Part shown: positions 24,311-37,887 of the stretch, piece by piece
How positions within the stretch are numbered: the first letter of the stretch is position 1
Layout: every line of letters begins with the position of its first letter
Assembly (NCBI GenBank): GCA_963580455.1
Contig: OY756958.1
Location: forward strand, 14,706,501-14,770,500
Source of the DNA: Euonymus europaeus
Lineage: Eukaryota > Streptophyta > Magnoliopsida > Celastrales > Celastraceae
Direction of reading: 5' to 3'
Length of the DNA: 64,000 nucleotides
The notes under the pieces: generated by a model
Database searches by the model: none
The model's input: only the letters and a program-made list of their open reading frames with translations
Told to the model about the DNA's origin: nothing
Made by a program: the position numbers and the translations under genes

Positions 24311-27300
24311 TGTCAAATTTTACGAGTATAAGCTTACTAGATTATTTCGATGCCAAAACCCTAACTTTCTATGACAAATGGACAAAAACACTTAAAGCTC
24401 CTCCATAGAGAGAGTTGTGCAACTTCAGACTATCAAATTTGCTCGGTGTACACTTTTTATTGTTCTTCTATGTCAAATTTTACGAGTATAAGCATCCTAG
24501 ATTATTTCGATGCCAAAACCCCAACTTTCTATGACAAATGGACAAAACCGTTTAAAGCTCCTCCATAGAGTGAGTTGAGCACTTCCAGACTATCAAAGTT
24601 GCTCGGTGTACACTTTTTGTTGTTCTTCTATGTCAAATTTTACGAGTATAAGCTTCCTAGATTATTTCGATGACAAAACACCAACTATGAATGACAAATC
24701 GACAAAACCGTTAAAAGCTACTCCATTGAGAGAGTTGAGCAACTTCGGACTATAAAAGTTGCTCCGTGTACACTTTTTATTGTTATTCTATGTAAAATTT
24801 TACGAGTATAAGCTTCCTAGATTATTTCGATGCCAAAACCCCAACTTTCTATGACAAAAGGACAAAACCGTTTAAAGCTCCTCCATAGAGTGAGTTGAGC
24901 AACTTCGGACTATCAAAGTTGCTCGGTGTACACTTTTTTTTGTTCTTCTATGTCAAATTTTACGAGTATATGCTTGCTGGATTATTTTGATGCCAAAACC
25001 CACACTATCAATAAGAAATGACCAAAACCGATAAAAGCTAGTTCATAGTGAAAATTGAGCAATTCCGGACCATCAAAGTTGCTCATTGTACACTTTTTAT
25101 TGTTCTTCTACGTCAAATTTTACGAGTATAAGCTTCCTAGCTTATTTCGATGCCAAAAACCCAACTTTCTACGACAAATGGACAAAACCATTTAAAGCTC
25201 CTCCATAGAGTGAGTTGAGCAATTCCGGACCATCAAAGTTGCTCATTGTACACTTTTTATTGTTCTTCTACGTGAAATTTTACGAGTATAAGCTTCCTAG
25301 ATTATTTCGATGCCAAAACATTAACTTTCTGTGACAAAAGGACAAAACCGTTTAAAGCTCCTCCATAGAGTGAGTTGAGCAACGTCGGACTATCAAAGTT
25401 GCTCAGTGTACACTTTTTGTTGTTCTTCTATGTCAAATTTTACGAGTATGTGCTTGCTGGATTATTTTGATGCCAAAACCCCAACTATCAATAAAAAATG
25501 GGCAAAACCGTTAAAAGCCACTTCGTAGAGTGAGTTGAGCAATTCCGGACCATCAAAGTTGCTCATTGTACACTTTTTATTGTTCTTCTACTTCAAATTT
25601 TACGAGTATAAGCTTCCTAGATTATTTCGATGCCAAAACCCTAACTTTCTATGACAAATGGACAAAACCGTTTAAAGCTCCTCCATAGAGTGAGTTTGAG
25701 CAACTTCGGACTATCAAAGTTGCTCGGTGTACACTTTTTGTTGTTTAATATGTCAAATTTTATGAGTATATGCTTGCTGGAATATTTTGATGCCAAAACC
25801 TCAACTATCAATAAGAAATGAGCAAAACCGTTAAAAGCTAGTTCATAGTGAGAGTTGAGCAATTCCAGACCATCAAAGTTGCTCATTGTACACTTTTTAT
25901 TGTTCTTCTACGTCAAATTTTATGAGTATAACATTCCTAGATTATTTCGATGCCAAAACCCTAACTTTCTCTGACAAATGAAAAAAACCGTTTAAAGCTC
26001 CTCCATAGAGTGAGTTGAGCAACTTCGGACTATCAAAGTTGCTCGGTGTACACTTTTTATTGTTCTTCTATGTCAAATTTTATGAGTATAAGCATCCTAG
26101 ATTATTTCGATTCCAAAACCCCAACTTTCTATGACAAATAAACAAAACCGTTTAAAGCTACTCCATAGAGAGAGTTGAGAAACTTCGGACCATAAAAGTT
26201 CCTCAGTGTACACTTTTTATTGTTCTTCTATGTCAAATTTTACGAGTATAAGCTTACTAGATTATTTCGATGCCAAAACCCTAACTTTCTATGACAAATG
26301 GACAAAAACACTTAAAGCTCCTCCATAGAGAGAGTTGTGCAACTTCAGACTATCAAATTTGCTCGGTGTACACTTTTTATTGTTCTTCTATGTCAAATTT
26401 TACGAGTATAAGCATCCTAGATTATTTCGATGCCAAAACCCCAACTTTCTATGACAAATGGACAAAACCGTTTAAAGCTCCTCCATAGAGTGAGTTGAGC
26501 AATTCCAGACTATCAAAGTTGCTCGGTGTACACTTTTTGTTGTTCTTCTATGTCAAATTTTACGAGTATAAGCTTCCTAGATTATTTCGATGCCAAAACA
26601 CCAACTATGAATGACAAATCGACAAAACCGTTAAAAGCTACTCCATAGAGAGAGTTGAGCAACTTCGGACCATAAAAGTTGCCCCGTGTACACTTTTTAT
26701 TGTTATTCTATGTAAAATTTTACGAGTATAAGCTTCCTAGATTATTTCGATGCCAAAACCCCAACTTTCTATGACAAAAGGACAAAACCGTTTAAAGCTC
26801 CTCCATAGAGTGAGTTGAGCAACTTCGGACTATCAAAGTTACTCGGTGTACACTTTTTTTTGTTCTTCTATGTCAAATTTTACGAGTATATGCTTGCTGG
26901 ATTATTTTGATGCCAAAACCCACACTATCAATAAGAAATGACCAAAACCGATAAAAGCTAGTTCATAGTGAAAGTTGAGCAATTCCGGACTATCAAAGTT
27001 GCTCATTGTACAATTTTTATTGTTCTTCTACGTCAAATTTTACGAGTATAAGCTTCCTAGCTTATTTCGATGCCAAAATCCCAACTTTCTATGACAAATG
27101 GACAAAACCATTTAAAGCTCCTCCATAGAGTGAGTTGAGCAATTCCGGACCATCAAAGTTGCTCATTGTACACTTTTTATTGTTCTTCTACGTCAAATTT
27201 TACGAGTATAAGCTTCCTAGATTATTTCGATGCCAAAACATTAACTTTCTGTGACAAAAGGACAAAACCGTTTAAAGCTCCTCCATAGAGTGAGTTGAGC

Positions 27301-27510
27301 AACTTCGGACTATCAAAGTTGCTCGGTGTACACTTTTTGTTGTTCTTCTATGTCAAATTTTACGAGTATATGCTTGCTGGATTATTTTGATGCCAAAACC
27401 CGAACTATCAATAAAAAATGGGCAAAACCGTTAAAAGCTACTTCGTACAGTGAGTTGAGCAATTCCGGACCATCAAAGTTGCTCATTGTACACTTTTTAT
27501 TGTTCTTCTA
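24311..27510 (+). repeat. 20-mer HOR unit, copy 2 (3200 bp)
   Basis: Wherever I compared it, this is base-for-base the same as copy 1 after its first monomer. Private marks kept in both include CGATGACAAAACACC (near 24668), CTCCATTGAGAG (near 24721), AACGTCGGAC (near 25381), AGTATGTGCTTGC (near 25446) and GCCCCGTGTAC (near 26681). The junction at 27510 joins monomer 11 to monomer 4. Confidence 0.95.
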
Positions 27511-30500
27511 TGTCAAATTTTACGAGTATAAGCTTACTAGATTATTTCGATGCCAAAACCCTAACTTTCTATGACAAATGGACAAAAACACTTAAAGCTC
27601 CTCCATAGAGAGAGTTGTGCAACTTCAGACTATCAAATTTGCTCGGTGTACACTTTTTATTGTTCTTCTATGTCAAATTTTACGAGTATAAGCATCCTAG
27701 ATTATTTCGATGCCAAAACCCCAACTTTCTATGACAAATGGACAAAACCGTTTAAAGCTCCTCCATAGAGTGAGTTGAGCACTTCCAGACTATCAAAGTT
27801 GCTCGGTGTACACTTTTTGTTGTTCTTCTATGTCAAATTTTACGAGTATAAGCTTCCTAGATTATTTCGATGACAAAACACCAACTATGAATGACAAATC
27901 GACAAAACCGTTAAAAGCTACTCCATTGAGAGAGTTGAGCAACTTCGGACTATAAAAGTTGCTCCGTGTACACTTTTTATTGTTATTCTATGTAAAATTT
28001 TACGAGTATAAGCTTCCTAGATTATTTCGATGCCAAAACCCCAACTTTCTATGACAAAAGGACAAAACCGTTTAAAGCTCCTCCATAGAGTGAGTTGAGC
28101 AACTTCGGACTATCAAAGTTGCTCGGTGTACACTTTTTTTTGTTCTTCTATGTCAAATTTTACGAGTATATGCTTGCTGGATTATTTTGATGCCAAAACC
28201 CACACTATCAATAAGAAATGACCAAAACCGATAAAAGCTAGTTCATAGTGAAAATTGAGCAATTCCGGACCATCAAAGTTGCTCATTGTACACTTTTTAT
28301 TGTTCTTCTACGTCAAATTTTACGAGTATAAGCTTCCTAGCTTATTTCGATGCCAAAAACCCAACTTTCTACGACAAATGGACAAAACCATTTAAAGCTC
28401 CTCCATAGAGTGAGTTGAGCAATTCCGGACCATCAAAGTTGCTCATTGTACACTTTTTATTGTTCTTCTACGTGAAATTTTACGAGTATAAGCTTCCTAG
28501 ATTATTTCGATGCCAAAACATTAACTTTCTGTGACAAAAGGACAAAACCGTTTAAAGCTCCTCCATAGAGTGAGTTGAGCAACGTCGGACTATCAAAGTT
28601 GCTCAGTGTACACTTTTTGTTGTTCTTCTATGTCAAATTTTACGAGTATGTGCTTGCTGGATTATTTTGATGCCAAAACCCCAACTATCAATAAAAAATG
28701 GGCAAAACCGTTAAAAGCCACTTCGTAGAGTGAGTTGAGCAATTCCGGACCATCAAAGTTGCTCATTGTACACTTTTTATTGTTCTTCTACTTCAAATTT
28801 TACGAGTATAAGCTTCCTAGATTATTTCGATGCCAAAACCCTAACTTTCTATGACAAATGGACAAAACCGTTTAAAGCTCCTCCATAGAGTGAGTTTGAG
28901 CAACTTCGGACTATCAAAGTTGCTCGGTGTACACTTTTTGTTGTTTAATATGTCAAATTTTATGAGTATATGCTTGCTGGAATATTTTGATGCCAAAACC
29001 TCAACTATCAATAAGAAATGAGCAAAACCGTTAAAAGCTAGTTCATAGTGAGAGTTGAGCAATTCCAGACCATCAAAGTTGCTCATTGTACACTTTTTAT
29101 TGTTCTTCTACGTCAAATTTTATGAGTATAACATTCCTAGATTATTTCGATGCCAAAACCCTAACTTTCTCTGACAAATGAAAAAAACCGTTTAAAGCTC
29201 CTCCATAGAGTGAGTTGAGCAACTTCGGACTATCAAAGTTGCTCGGTGTACACTTTTTATTGTTCTTCTATGTCAAATTTTATGAGTATAAGCATCCTAG
29301 ATTATTTCGATTCCAAAACCCCAACTTTCTATGACAAATAAACAAAACCGTTTAAAGCTACTCCATAGAGAGAGTTGAGAAACTTCGGACCATAAAAGTT
29401 CCTCAGTGTACACTTTTTATTGTTCTTCTATGTCAAATTTTACGAGTATAAGCTTACTAGATTATTTCGATGCCAAAACCCTAACTTTCTATGACAAATG
29501 GACAAAAACACTTAAAGCTCCTCCATAGAGAGAGTTGTGCAACTTCAGACTATCAAATTTGCTCGGTGTACACTTTTTATTGTTCTTCTATGTCAAATTT
29601 TACGAGTATAAGCATCCTAGATTATTTCGATGCCAAAACCCCAACTTTCTATGACAAATGGACAAAACCGTTTAAAGCTCCTCCATAGAGTGAGTTGAGC
29701 AATTCCAGACTATCAAAGTTGCTCGGTGTACACTTTTTGTTGTTCTTCTATGTCAAATTTTACGAGTATAAGCTTCCTAGATTATTTCGATGCCAAAACA
29801 CCAACTATGAATGACAAATCGACAAAACCGTTAAAAGCTACTCCATAGAGAGAGTTGAGCAACTTCGGACCATAAAAGTTGCCCCGTGTACACTTTTTAT
29901 TGTTATTCTATGTAAAATTTTACGAGTATAAGCTTCCTAGATTATTTCGATGCCAAAACCCCAACTTTCTATGACAAAAGGACAAAACCGTTTAAAGCTC
30001 CTCCATAGAGTGAGTTGAGCAACTTCGGACTATCAAAGTTACTCGGTGTACACTTTTTTTTGTTCTTCTATGTCAAATTTTACGAGTATATGCTTGCTGG
30101 ATTATTTTGATGCCAAAACCCACACTATCAATAAGAAATGACCAAAACCGATAAAAGCTAGTTCATAGTGAAAGTTGAGCAATTCCGGACCATCAAAGTT
30201 GCTCATTGTACAATTTTTATTGTTCTTCTACGTCAAATTTTACGAGTATAAGCTTCCTAGCTTATTTCGATGCCAAAATCCCAACTTTCTATGACAAATG
30301 GACAAAACCATTTAAAGCTCCTCCATAGAGTGAGTTGAGCAATTCCGGACCATCAAAGTTGCTCATTGTACACTTTTTATTGTTCTTCTACGTCAAATTT
30401 TACGAGTATAAGCTTCCTAGATTATTTCGATGCCAAAACATTAACTTTCTGTGACAAAAGGACAAAACCGTTTAAAGCTCCTCCATAGAGTGAGTTGAGC

Positions 30501-30710
30501 AACTTCGGACTATCAAAGTTGCTCGGTGTACACTTTTTGTTGTTCTTCTATGTCAAATTTTACGAGTATATGCTTGCTGGATTATTTTGATGCCAAAACC
30601 CGAACTATCAATAAAAAATGGGCAAAACCGTTAAAAGCTACTTCGTACAGTGAGTTGAGCAATTCCGGACCATCAAAGTTGCTCATTGTACACTTTTTAT
30701 TGTTCTTCTA
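27511..30710 (+). repeat. 20-mer HOR unit, copy 3 (3200 bp)
   Basis: It is nearly identical to copy 2. The one substitution I noticed is CCGGACCATC near 30187, where copies 1 and 2 read CCGGACTATC. At its end monomer 11 is followed by monomer 12 rather than 4, so the 3200-bp period stops here and the ordinary 12-mer order resumes. Confidence 0.95.
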
Positions 30711-32768
30711 CGTCAAATTTTACGAGTATAAGCTTCCTAGATTATTTCGATGCCAAAACCCTAACTTTCTATGTCAAATGGACAAAACCGTTTAAAGCTC
30801 CTCCATAGAGTGAGTTTGAGCAACTTCGGACTATCAAAGTTTCTCGGTGTACACTTTTTGTTGTTCTTCTATGTCAAATTTTACGAGTATATGCTTGCTG
30901 GATTATTTTGATGCCAAAACCTCAACTATCAATAAGAAATGAGCAAAACCGTTAAAAGCTAGTTCATAGTGAGAGTTGAGCAATTCCGGACCATCAAAGT
31001 TGCTCATTGTACACTTTTTATTGTTCTTCTACGTCAAATTTTATGAGTATAACCTTCCTAGATTATTTCGATGCCAAAACCCTAACTTTCTATGACAAAT
31101 GGACAAAACCGTTTAAAGCTCCTCCATAGAGTGAGTTGAGCAACTTCGGACTATCAAAGTTGCTCGGTGTACACTTTTTATTGTTCTTCTATGTCAAATT
31201 TTACGAGTATAAGCATCCTGGATTATTTCGATTCCAAAACCCCAACTTTCTATGACAAATAAACAAAACCGTTTAAAGCTACTCCATAGAGAGAGTTGAG
31301 CAACTTCGGACCATAAAAGTTCCTCAGTGTACACTTTTTATTGTTCTTCTATGTCAAATTTTACGAGTATAAGCTTACTAGATTATTTCGATGCCAAAAC
31401 CCTAACTTTCTATGACAAATGGACAAAAACACTAAAAGCTCCTCCATAGAGAGAGTTGTGCAACTTCAGAATATCAAATTTGCTCGGTGTACACTTTTTA
31501 TTGTTCTTCTATGTCAAATTTTACGAGTATAAGCATCCTAGATTATTTCGATGCCAAAACCCCAACTTTCTACGACAAATGGACAAAACCGTTTAAAGCT
31601 CCTCCATAGAGTGAGTTGAGCACTTCCAGACTATCAAAGTTGCTCGGTGTACACTTTTTGTTGTTCTTCTATGTCAAATTTTACGAGTATAAGCTTCCTA
31701 GATTATTTCGATGCCAAAACACCAACTATGAATGACAAATCGACAAAATCGTTAAAAGCTACTCCATAGAGAGAGTTGAGCAACTTCGGACCATAAAAGT
31801 TGCTCCGTGTACACTTTTTATTGTTATTCTATGTAAAATTTTACGAGTATAAGCTTCCTAGATTATTTCGATGCCAAAACCCCAACTTTCTATGACAAAA
31901 GGACAAAACCGTTTAAAGCTCCTCCATAGAGTGAGTTGAGCAACTTCGGACTATCAAAGTTGCTCGGTGTACACTTTTTTTTGTTCTTCTATGTCAAATT
32001 TTACGAGTATATGCTTCCTGGATTATTTTGATGCCAAAACCCACACTATCAATAAGAAATGACCAAAACCGATAAAAGCTAGTTCATAGTGAAAGTTGAG
32101 CAATTCCGGACCATCAAAGTTGCTCATTGTACAATTTTTATTGTTCTTCTACGTCAAATTTTACGAGTATAAGCTTCCTAGCTTATTTCGATGCCAAAAT
32201 CCCAACTTTCTATGACAAATGTACAAAACCATTTAAAGCTCCTCCATAGAGTGAGTTGAGCAATTCCGGACCATCAAAGTTGCTCATTGTACACTTTTTA
32301 TTGTTCTTCTACGTCAAATTTTACGAGTATAAGCTTCCTAGATTATTTCGATGCCAAAACATTAACTTTCTGTGACAAAAGGACAAAACCGTTTAAAGCT
32401 CCTCCATAGAGTGAGTTGAGCAACTTCGGACTATCAAAGTTGCTCGGTGTACACTTTTTGTTGTTCTTCTATGTCAAATTTTACGAGTATATGCTTGCTG
32501 GATTATTTTGATGCCAAAACCCGAACTATCAATAAAAAATGGGCAAAACCGTTAAAAGCTACTTCGTAAAGTGAGTTGAGCAATTCCGGACCATCAAAGT
32601 TGCTCATTGTACACTTTTTATTGTTCTTCTACGTCAAATTTTACGAGTATAAGCTTCCTAGATTATTTCGATGCCAAAACCCTAACTTTCTATGACAAAT
32701 GGACAAAACCGTTTAAAGCTCCTCCATAGAGTGAGTTTGAGCAACTTCGGACTATCAAAGTTTCTCGG
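30711..32768 (+). repeat. 12-mer HOR unit after the 20-mers (1921 bp plus preceding monomer 12)
   Basis: Monomer 12 begins at about 30711, and a full 1-to-12 unit runs 30848-32768. Both monomer 12 copies have AAGTTTCTCGG (30838, 32758), a change absent from units 1-6. AAAATCGTT (31745), the marker of units 4 and 6, reappears in monomer 6. Monomer 8 has TATATGCTTCCTGG near 32010, a blend of two monomer kinds. Confidence 0.88.
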
Positions 32769-35700
32769 TGTACACTTTTTGTTGTTCTTCTATGTCAAAT
32801 TTTACGAGTATATGCTTGCTGGATTATTTTGATGCCAAAACCTCAACTATCAATAAGAAATGAGCAAAACCGTTAAAAGCTAGTTCATAGTGAGAGTTGA
32901 GCAATTCCGGACCATCAAAGTTGCTCATTGTACACTTTTTATTGTTCTTCTACGTCAAATTTTATGAGTATAACCTTCCTAGATTATTTCGATGCCAAAA
33001 CCCTAACTTTCTATGACAAATGGACAAAACCGTTTAAAGCTCCTCCATAGAGTGAGTTGAGCAACTTCGGACTATCAAAGTTGCTCGGTGTACACTTTTT
33101 ATTGTTCTTCTATGTCAAATTTTACGAGTATAAGCATCCTGGATTATTTCGATTCCAAAACCCCAACTTTCTATGACAAATAAACAAAACCGTTTAAAGC
33201 TACTCCATAGAGAGAGTTGAGCAACTTCGGACCATAAAAGTTCCTCAGTGTACACTTTTTATTGTTCTTCTATGTCAAATTTTACGAGTATAAGCTTACT
33301 AGATTATTTCGAAGCCAAAACCCTAACTTTCTATGACAAATGGACAAAAACACTAAAAGCTCCTCCATAGAGAGAGTTGTGCAACTTCAGACTATCAAAT
33401 TTGCTCGGTGTACACTTTTTATTGTTCTTCTATGTCAAATTTTACGAGTATAAGCATCCTAGATTATTTCGATGCCAAAACCCCAACTTTCTACGACAAA
33501 TGGACAAAACCGTTTAAAGCTCCTCCATAGAGTGAGTTGAGCACTTCCAGACTATCAAAGTTGCTCGGTGTACACTTTTTGTTGTTCTTCTATGTCAAAT
33601 TTTACGAGTATAAGCTTCCTAGATTATTTCGATGCCAAAACACCAACTATGAATGACAAATCGACAAAACCGTTAAAAGCTACTCCATAGAGAGAGTTGA
33701 GCAACTTCGGACCATAAAAGTTGCTCCGTGTACACTTTTTATTGTTATTCTATGTAAAATTTTACGAGTATAAGCTTCCTAGATTATTTCGATGCCAAAA
33801 CCCCAACTTTCTATGACAAAAGGACAAAACCGTTTAAAGCTCCTCCATAGAGTGAGTTGAGCAACTTCGGACTATCAAAGTTGCTCGGTGTACACTTTTT
33901 TTTGTTCTTCTATGTCAAATTTTACGAGTATATGCTTGCTGGATTATTTTGATGCCAAAACCCACACTATCAATAAGAAATGAGCAAAACCGTTAAAAGC
34001 TAGTTCATAGTGAAAGTTGAGCAATTCCGGACCATCAAAGTTGCTCATTGTACACTTTTTATTGTTCTTCTACGTCAAATTTTACGAGTATAAGCTTCCT
34101 AGCTTATTTCGATGCCAAAATCCCAACTTTCTATGACAAATGGACAAAACCGTTTAAAGCTCCTCCATAGAGTGAGTTGAGCAACTTCGGACTATCAAAG
34201 TTGCTCGGTGTACACTTTTTTTTGTTCTTCTATGTCAAATTTTACGAGTATATGCTTGCTGGATTATTTTGATGCCAAAACCTCAACTATCAATAAGAAA
34301 TGAGCAAAACCGTTAAAAGCTAGTTCATAGTGAGAGTTGAGCAATTCCGGACCATCAAAGTTGCTCATTGTACACTTTTTATTGTTCTTCTACGTCAAAT
34401 TTTATGAGTATAACATTCCTAGATTATTTCGATTCCAAAACCCCAACTTTCTATGACAAATAAACAAAACCGTTTAAAGCTACTCCATAGAGAGAGTTGA
34501 GCAACTTCGGACCAAAAAAGTTCCTCGGTGTACACTTTTTATTGTTCTTCTATGTCAAATTTTACGAGTATAAGCTTACTAGATTATTTCGATGCCAAAA
34601 CCCTAACTTTCTATGACAAATGGACAAAAACACTAAAAGCTCCTCCATAGAGAGAGTTGTGCAACTTCAGACTATCAAATTTGCTCGGTGTACACTTTTT
34701 ATTGTTCTTCTTTGTCAAATTTTACGAGTATAAGCATCCTAGATTATTTCGATGCCAAAACCCCAACTTTCTATGACAAATGGACAAAACCGTTTAAAGC
34801 TCCTCCATAGAGTGAGTTGAGCAATTCCAGACTATCAAAGTTGCTCGGAGTACACTTTTTGTTGTTCTTCTATGTCAAATTTTACGAGTATAAGCTTCCT
34901 AGATTATTTCGATGCCAAAACACCAACTATGAATGACAAATCGACAAAACCGTTAAAAGCTACTCCATAGAGAGAGTTGAGCAACTTCGGACCATAAAAG
35001 TTGCTCCGTGTACACTTTTTATTGTTATTCTATGTAAAATTTTACGAGTATAAGCTTCCTAGATTATTTCGATGCCAAAACCCCAACTTTCTATGACAAA
35101 AGGACAAAACCGTTTAAAGCTCCTCCATAGAGTGAGTTGAGCAACTTCGGACTATCAAAGTTGCTCGGTGTACACTTTTTTTTGTTCTTCTATGTCAAAT
35201 TTTACGAGTATATGCTTGCTGGATTATTTTGATGCCAAAACCCACACTATCAATAAGAAATGACCAAAACCGATAAAAGCTAGTTCATAGTGAAAGTTGA
35301 GCAATTCCGGACCATCAAGGTTGCTCATTGTACACTTTTTATTGTTCTTCTACGTCAAATTTTACGAGTATAAGCTTCCTAGCTTATTTCGATGCCAAAA
35401 TCCCAACTTTCTATGACAAATGGACAAAACCATTTAAAGCTCCTCCATAGAGTGAGTTGAGCAATTCCGGACCATCAAAGTTGCTCATTATACACTTTTT
35501 ATTGTTCTTCTACGTCAAATTTTACGAGTATAAGCTTCCTAGATTATTTCGATGCCAAAACATTAACTTTCTGTGACAAAAGGACAAAACCGTTTAAAGC
35601 TCCTCCATAGAGTGAGTTGAGCAACGTCGGACTATCAAAGTTGCTCAGTGTACAATTTTTGTTGTTCTTCTATGTCAAATTTTACGAGTATGTGCTTGCT

Positions 35701-35969
35701 GGATTATTTTGATGCCAAAACCCCAACTATCAATAAAAAATGGGCAAAACCGTTAAAAGCCACTTCGTAGAGTGAGTTGAGCAATTCCGGACCATCAAAG
35801 TTGCTCATTGTACACTTTTTATTGTTCTTCTACTTCAAATTTTACGAGTATAAGCTTCCTAGATTATTTCGATGCCAAAACCCTAACTTTCTATGACAAA
35901 TGGACAAAACCGTTTAAAGCTCCTCCATAGAGTGAGTTTGAGCAACTTCGGACTATCAAAGTTGCTCGG
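32769..35969 (+). repeat. 20-monomer unit with scrambled middle (3201 bp)
   Basis: The order is 1-9, then the 8/1 hybrid (near 34201), the 2/3 hybrid (near 34381), then 4-12. It has 20 monomers, but a different order from the 3200-bp unit. The hybrid junctions and ACCAAAAAAGTTCC (34511) match those near 20781-21080, at an offset of about 13442 bp. From about 35181 on it shares AACGTCGGAC and AGTATGTGCTTGC with the 3200-bp units. Confidence 0.87.
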
Positions 35970-37887
35970 TGTACACTTTTTGTTGTTTAATATGTCAAAT
36001 TTTATGAGTATATGCTTGCTAGAATATTTTGATGCCAAAACCTCAACTATCAATAAGAAATGAGCAAAACCGTTAAAAGCTAGTTCATAGTGAGTTGAGC
36101 AATTCCGGACCATCAAAGTTGCTCATTGTACACTTTTTATTGTTCTTCTACGTCAAATTTTATGAGTATAACATTCCTAGATTATTTCGATGCCAAAACC
36201 CTAACTTTCTCTGACAAATGAATAAAACCGTTTAAAGCTCCTCCATAGAGTGAGTTGAGCAACTTCGGACTATCAAAGTTGCTCGGTGTACACTTTTTAT
36301 TGTTCTTCTATGTCAAATTTTACGAGTATAAGCATCCTAGATTATTTCGATTCCAAAACCCCAACTTTCTATGACAAATAAACAAAACCGTTTAAAGCTA
36401 CTCCATAGAGAGAGTTGAGCAACTTCGGACCATAAAAGTTCCTCAGTGTACACTTTTTATTGTTCTTCTATGTCAAATTTTACGAGTATAAGCTTACTAG
36501 ATTATTTCGATGCCAAAACCCTAACTTTCTATGACAAATGGACAAAAACACTAAAAGCTCCTCCATAGAGAGAGTTGTGCAACTTCAGACTATCAAATTT
36601 GCTCGGTGTACACTTTTTATTGTTCTTCTATGTCAAATTTTACGAGTATAAGCATCCTAGATTATTTCGATGCCAAAACCCCAACTTTCTATGACAAATG
36701 GACAAAACCGTTTAAAGCTCCTCCATAGAGTGAGTTGAGCAATTCCAGACTATCAAAGTTGCTCGGTGTACACTTTTTGTTGTTCTTCTATGTCAAATTT
36801 TACGAGTATAAGCTTCCTAGATTATTTCGATGCCAAAACACCAACTATGAATGACAAATCGACAAAACCGTTAAAAGCTACTCCATAGAGAGAGTTGAGC
36901 AACTTCGGACCATAAAAGTTGCTCCGTGTACACTTTTTATTGTTATTCTATGTAAAATTTTACGAGTATAAGCTTCCTAGATAATTTCGATGCCAAAACC
37001 CCAACTTTCTATGACAAAAGGACAAAACCGTTTAAAGCTCCTCCATAGAGTGAGTTGAGCAACTTCGGACTATCAAAGTTGCTCGGTGTACACTTTTTTT
37101 TGTTCTTCTATGTCAAATTTTACGAGTATATGCTTGCTGGATTATTTTGATGCCAAAACCCACACTATCAATAAGAAATGACCAAAACCGATAAAAGCTA
37201 GTTCATAGTGAAAGTTGAGCAATTCCGGACCATCAAAGTTGCTCATTGTACAATTTTTATTGTTCTTCTACGTCAAATTTTACGAGTATAAGCTTCCTAG
37301 CTTATTTCGATGCCAAAATCCCAACTTTCTATGACAAATGGACAAAACCATTTAAAGCTCCTCCATAGAGTGAGTTGAGCAATTCCGGACCATCAAAGTT
37401 GCTCATTGTACACTTTTTATTGTTCTTCTACGTCAAATTTTACGAGTATAAGCTTCCTAGATTATTTCGATGCCAAAACATTAACTTTCTGTGACAAAAG
37501 GACAAAACCGTTTAAAGCTCTTCCATAGAGTGAGTTGAGCAACTTCGGACTATCAAAGTTGCTCGGTGTACACTTTTTGTTGTTCTTCTATGTCAAATTT
37601 TACGAGTATATGCTTGCTGGATTATTTTGATGCCAAAACCCGAACTATCAATAAAAAATGGGCAAAACCGTTAAAAGCTACTTCGTAAAGTGAGTTGAGC
37701 AATTCCGGACCATCAAAGTTGCTCATTGTACACTTTTTATTGTTCTTCTACGTCAAATTTTACGAGTATAAGCTTCCTAGATTATTTCGATGCCAAAACC
37801 CTAACTTTCTATGACAAATGGACAAAACCGTTTAAAGCTCCTCCATAGAGTGAGTTTGAGCAACTTCGGACTATCAAAGTTGCTCGG
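35970..37887 (+). repeat. 12-mer HOR unit, phase-shifted (1918 bp)
   Basis: It has a full 1-to-12 order. The length is explained by three small indels: the +1 T in monomer 12, the -1 TTGTTTAATATG form at about 35983, and a 2-base loss in monomer 1 (CATAGTGAGTTGAGC near 36087, elsewhere CATAGTGAGAGTTGAGC). It has a private ATAATTTCG near 36981. Confidence 0.87.

Noticed and set aside
21171..31000. Repeated open frames of 65-89 codons on both strands (for example 23091-23288, 24126-24374, 22441-22686 minus strand)
   Set aside because: They are readings of the satellite: the same peptide recurs wherever the same monomers occur, frames shift with each 160-base monomer, and there is no domain, no start context and no codon pattern. 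Their conservation is explained by DNA homogenisation.
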